The position numbers and the translations under genes were made by a program. A stretch of DNA of 64,000 nucleotides, taken from positions 83,741,001 to 83,805,000 of the forward strand of contig JAJNNQ010000075.1 in NCBI GenBank assembly GCA_027886175.1, written 5' to 3'. Shown piece by piece: positions 59,975 to 64,000 of this stretch. The stretch's first letter is position 1. Each line of letters begins with the position of its first letter. The stretch comes from Phylloscopus collybita. Taxonomy: Eukaryota; Chordata; Aves; Passeriformes; Phylloscopidae. The notes under the pieces are model-generated. The model saw only the letters and a list, made by a program, of their open reading frames with translations. It did not search any database and was not told the DNA's origin.

Positions 59975-60030
59975 GGGGCGGGGGGGGGGGGGGGGGGGGG
60001 GGGGGAGGGGTGGCCATGGCAGGGGGGAGG
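59975..60030 (+). repeat. Poly(G) tract, 26 G, with G-rich flanks
   Basis: GGGG-C then 26 uninterrupted G (59980-60005), then AGGGGTGG and a further GGGGGGAGG at about 60022-60030. It accounts for the poly-Gly frames at 59825-60110. It is the longest G homopolymer in the window and a likely quadruplex former. Its length should be treated as approximate. Confidence 0.9.
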
Positions 60031-60839
60031 AAAAGTTAATAGGAAACAGATTTAGAAAAATATTGTTTCTATTCTTCTGGGTGAATAAATCAGTGAGTGA
60101 AACAGCTTGATAGCTGTAACCATAGCCTACTACACTGCACAGAAATAAATATTCCCTTTAGGTCACTATCTATGTCCCATATCATATCTGTGCACTTGGC
60201 AACACATTCCTGCCATGTGCAGTAAACACTTGTGAGAGAGCAGACAGGAGAAGGTAGAGGTGGGGTTTTTAACCAAAAATTATTGGAAAAATATCATTCC
60301 TGGATATTAGTAATGCATCACTTGGGTTTCACTACACCGAGTTCGTGTCCTGTGTGCATTGGTTATAATTTGATTGCCTATGCAAACGTAGGATTAAACC
60401 ATACCTGAAAGATCAGGTAGCTGTGCTCTCCTCACTAACATGAGCAATGTCATACTGGACCATTTCTCTTCTCAGTTGCATTTATTTCTTAGTACTTGCA
60501 GCAGTATAAACAGCAGGAGAAAATAGCTGATGCAACATCCTCTTCATTGCTAGCTTGAATTAACTTTGGTTTTCTGCACACAAAGTCATTCTCACATCTT
60601 GGAGAAATACCTTCAAGTTCATTTAAAAACAAAGCTGGCAAAGATCTGTGGACTATTTTTTAATTTAAATTACTAGTTCCTGCTTATTTTCAATATTGCC
60701 CTATAAACCAACATATCTCTGGTTCGCATTTCACACCTCACAACACGCTCCATTAACGTCTTCCCCTGCCTCCCCAAGCCCACGTTCCTAAGGTGCCACA
60801 GCAAATGGAGCACTGAACAACTTTGTTAACTTGGCGTTT
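60031..60839. other. Non-coding stretch, nothing recognised
   Basis: No gene, repeat family or unusual structure recognised. Confidence 0.5.
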
Positions 60840-60970
60840 TCATTCAGATTTACTGACGCAAGCGTGTTACAGAGGGGGGGCCTTGGCCATCGCCTTTACA
60901 GAGTTTCTCTAATTATTGAACTAGGACCTCTAGGGCCCAGTAAAGCTTTGCACCGTTAGTTAATAATAAA
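60840..60970. promoter_or_regulatory. Candidate conserved noncoding element
   Basis: Retains several CpGs in an AT-rich setting (TTGGCGTTTTC, TGACGCAAGCGTG, CATCGCC, CACCGTTAG) with homeodomain-like CTAATTATTGAAC and GTTAGTTAATAATAAAG. The GACGCAAGCGT part is near-palindromic. No repeat family or open frame. Confidence 0.3.
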
Positions 60971-61609
60971 GTAACTGAACTACTCCTTTTCTATTTTCTA
61001 TTTTTTTTTTTCTTTTGACTTCTTTAGTACCTTCTGGCTTTTCTAAAGGGAGCCCCCACCTACTGCAGTAAATTGTAGCTGTAGCCTTGATAATACAGTA
61101 CTTTGACAATAAGGTCTCAAGGGGTGCTTACTGAAAGAGATTAAACTGTAATTAAACTGCTCTATGAGTAAGAAGGAAAAGGGAAAAAAAAAAGATTTGT
61201 GGTTTTCATAAAGCAGAAAAAATACATTCACTAGTGTTTACAGCTCAGAGACTTTTTTTCCCCCTCCATCTTGACTGCAAAACAATCTTATTTTTAGCTG
61301 GACATGGTTTTGCAGTAGTGCCATATCAATCCCACAATCCTGTTCTTTGAAATAATTGCGCTGAGTTAGTCCCCAGTCAGCACTAACTGACTGAAAAGCA
61401 GGAAAGAAACATTTAACACACATGCATAGAAGTGGATGAAATTTACCATAAAAGTATGAATTTATGTAAGCAGTCTGCAGTTCTATGTGTATGTATGTGT
61501 GCCTCTGTGTGTATATATATATATATATATTTAAATGGGGCCTTAATTGAACATGCAGGTATATAATATCCTTTTGTTTAAGTTCAAAATTTTGTTGGTG
61601 GGGTTGGTG

Positions 61610-61643
<34 letters not shown>

Positions 61644-61659
61644 TGAACCCCTCCACTTA
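60971..61659. other. Non-coding stretch with microsatellite and T32 tract
   Basis: Contains a (TA)n repeat at about 61512-61530 and a 32-T homopolymer at 61611-61642. The 175-residue minus frame at 61238-61765 is stitched together by translation through the T tract (poly-Lys) and the TA repeat (Ile/Tyr). Its remaining parts show no domain. I do not regard it as a gene. Confidence 0.65.
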
Positions 61660-61830
61660 TCAGCTCAGCTATTAAATGTTGTGGCTTTCCAGCTATCAGT
61701 CTCTGATCAGCACAGTTAGTGCATTTTACCTTCCAAGGAAGTGCACTTTGAGCCAGCTGGAGCACGAAAAATGTAGGAGCTGGAGAAAGTCATAATTGAA
61801 ACAGGCGACTGCTCCAGTACAGACAGGAAA
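61660..61830. promoter_or_regulatory. Candidate conserved noncoding element
   Basis: Non-repetitive and motif-rich sequence directly beside the T32 tract, including GCAGTGCACTTTGAGCC-like GAAGTGCACTTTGAGCCAGC, E-box type CAGCTGG at about 61753-61759, and GTCATAATTGAAACAGGCGA. No exon structure. Composition-based suggestion only. Confidence 0.25.
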
Positions 61831-62613
61831 TAAAAGGAAGACGGGGCCCTTCAATGTATTAAATTAGATGTTTCAAATTCAGACAGTATCAGGAAAAAGA
61901 AGACTTATGTTAGAAAAAAAAAGGTAACAGTAAGTTCATTCAGCTGAACACCCAGCCCTCCCTTCTTCCCCCCCTTAACATGTGTTTTTGCTGGAATCTT
62001 ACTCTGATGCACTGAAGGGTAGAAACTACACAGGCCCCTCTGGTTGCCAAACAGCAGAGTAGCAGGTCCTGTACTGTTATACTACCCATATTTTCTCTCT
62101 CTTCAGACAGTCATTGGGTATTCTCTTCCTGTAAATTAAGCATGAAATTATGTTGGGTTGAGGAAACAAGATTTCAGCTGCTCAGTAGTTAGAAAGAAAA
62201 GTATGTTGTGCCTGTAGCAAAAACATAAGTTGTTATGCATTTCCTGCATGCTAGTTTGAGATATTTCACATCTATATACATAGTGTGTGCTTGTGTACAT
62301 AAATTATGTGTACATAAATTACGTGTATATTTCCATGCAAACTAATTTCTTTCCATACAGCCACTGCCTAGAGTTGCTGATTTGCACGGTTTTATCACAC
62401 TTGAAGTTTTCTCCTTAGTCACATGTACAATGCATGATGACAAAGTATGAAGATTTTTATTATTTCAGAGTTTAAAATGACCCTACTCTTCATGAGTAGC
62501 TACATGTGAGCTCTTATGGATCATTCCACGCAAGTGCCACTGAAAACCAAAAGTTATGCTACTCCATTGTGTAGCCAATGAATCTGCAACATGCATTTTA
62601 TATTTTGGGTTTG

Positions 62614-62614
<1 letters not shown>
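61831..62614. other. Non-coding stretch with small tandem repeat
   Basis: A 15-bp unit GTGTACATAAATTAT is repeated in tandem at 62293-62307 and 62308-62322 (one difference at the last base). No gene recognised. Confidence 0.55.

Positions 62615-62654
<40 letters not shown>
62615..62654. repeat. Poly(T) tract, 40 T
   Basis: Forty uninterrupted T residues. It produces the poly-Lys minus frame at 62483-62674, which is not a gene. Confidence 0.95.
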
Positions 62655-62657
<3 letters not shown>

Positions 62658-64000
62658 TTACAGCTTAATAGCAAAGTAGAAGATTTAATATTTGTATTCT
62701 TTCATCTTTGCCTCTAAAATGACCTGAGGGAAATTACTTAACATTAGATCTGGTCAAGGTTTTTGTAAATTCAAAATATAATTTTCATTTTGATGAAAAT
62801 CATTTTTCAGTTAGTAATTGAAAATATTATTTTCCCCCCAATTAGTGAAATGTCTATATTTTGAATTAAGAAGCACAGCACACACTGAGATAGGCCAGAA
62901 TCTAATAAAGTCTGACCTATTGGATACATCTTGCTGTAACCCTTGAAACCTACTAAACTTGGCACTTGAGGAAAAAAGAAATCTTTGGCTCAGAACAATT
63001 AGAGTTTACAAAGTGTATAAATTACAGCAGGAATGCCTCTAATCGCTCATTTACCTTCTAAAATGCCTCAAGGGTTTTGGATTAGAAGAGAACCATTACA
63101 AAGATTAAGATGAAAAATCTTAGAAGCAAATGGATATAGGGGAGAGTACTTTTTTTCCTGTTGGTAATTTTTTTTCATAAGAAAAGGTTTTGAGGCATAC
63201 AACATGTAAACAGAAAGCTGTTTACTGGGACAACGGGAGTTTTCAAAAGTGAAACAGTCACATGGAAACCTGGTAAGGAAGCTGGGGGAGTAAAAAAATA
63301 GATGAATCATGAGATGAAAAAAAAATCCTTAGCTGTCTCAGGGTTCTGTGCAGGTCTTGATTGTCTCAGATATTGTAGAGGTGTTCAAAAGTAGAGCACT
63401 GATTTTACATGTTATCTTCATTTGAGCTGTTTAGATTGTGTCCCCCCCTGCTTTTAAAAACAAGGTAATTCCTTTTTTCTGACTTTTGCCATCTTACGTG
63501 CATGCTGCCCTTTTGATATGCACACAAGGGCTAATTAGGTCCTAGAGTAATCAGATGACAAGGAGGTAAAGCTTGGTAGAATGATGTTTTGCATCCTTCT
63601 GTCTGGTCAGTGGAGGAGGTATTGCAACTCTTTTGACTAGAGGAAGTTCTTTGAAATGAGGGATCAGCTGGTTAAGCAAAGGTATGTGTATATGCAGTGT
63701 GCAAGATTCTGTGACTGTTTTCTGGATTCCTGGAGTACTGTCATTCTTCTTCAGTTTCTTTGTAAGCTTTTCAAAATTTTTAAAGACAGCACTGCAGCGC
63801 CATTTTAGTGAAGGAATCTCTCATTGCAACTGCCTATGTATTTTGTGCAAAAGGCATCAAGGAGGAATCAGGTGAGCAGCACAAAGGAATGAAACCTAGA
63901 TAGAACTAGAAGTTGCCTCTTGGGCTTAGAAGTTCTGGAAAGTTGCCCAGACATGGAAGAAAACCAGAACATTTGGTTGAATTCTTCCTGCTGAACCATG
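62655..64000. other. Non-coding stretch to window end
   Basis: AT-rich DNA with only short, featureless frames (63068-63310 minus, 63684-63875 plus). No repeat family was recognised. Confidence 0.5.

Noticed and set aside
61238..61765. 175-residue minus-strand frame
   Set aside because: It is held open by translation through a T32 tract (poly-Lys) and a TA microsatellite (Ile/Tyr). The rest has no domain.

Overview
The window looks like gene-poor, AT-rich nuclear DNA from a bird. The clearest evidence is the interspersed repeats. Several copies of the sauropsid LINE family CR1 can be read on both strands, all cut short at the 5' side as CR1 usually is, and some carry remnants of the reverse-transcriptase C-terminus. 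Repeat density is low, CpG is depleted, and I see no L1, Alu-like or other mammalian SINE copies. A turtle or crocodilian is not excluded. The window could be intergenic or lie inside one or more very long introns; the sequence alone does not decide this.

I find no convincing protein-coding gene, rRNA, tRNA, CRISPR array or bacterial-type system. Nearly all open frames are short, out of context, or explained by simple repeats and CR1. The exceptions are described as candidates. At 33.9-34.7 kb both strands stay open for an unusually long stretch. At 54.8-55.1 kb a frame resembles the reverse transcriptase/RNase H to downstream junction of DIRS/Ngaro-type retrotransposons. At 17.26-17.42 kb an exon-like segment is bounded by good splice signals.

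Layout. 0-8 kb: single-copy-like DNA with an A49 tract, a TA/GA compound microsatellite, two short CR1 3' ends and the first copy of a local 140-bp repeat. 8-9.4 kb: A/C-rich and TA-rich low complexity, followed by a CpG-rich block that may be regulatory. 10.8-11.2 kb: two more copies of the 140-bp repeat interlocked with a CR1 3' end. 11.2-20.7 kb: AT-rich DNA with a strong conserved-noncoding candidate at 17.1-17.7 kb. 20.7-23.6 kb: two long minus-strand CR1 copies. 23.8-45 kb: microsatellites, homopolymer tracts and the two-strand open region. 45.2-45.7 kb: the best plus-strand CR1 3' end. 48.6 kb: a three-armed palindrome. 51-56.4 kb: ancient repeats and the DIRS-like fossil. 57.9-64 kb: several conserved-element-like blocks, a CR1 3' end, and long G and T homopolymers.

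There is no operon-like or pathway organisation. If the window has a function it is probably regulatory DNA, which needs cross-species alignment to confirm.
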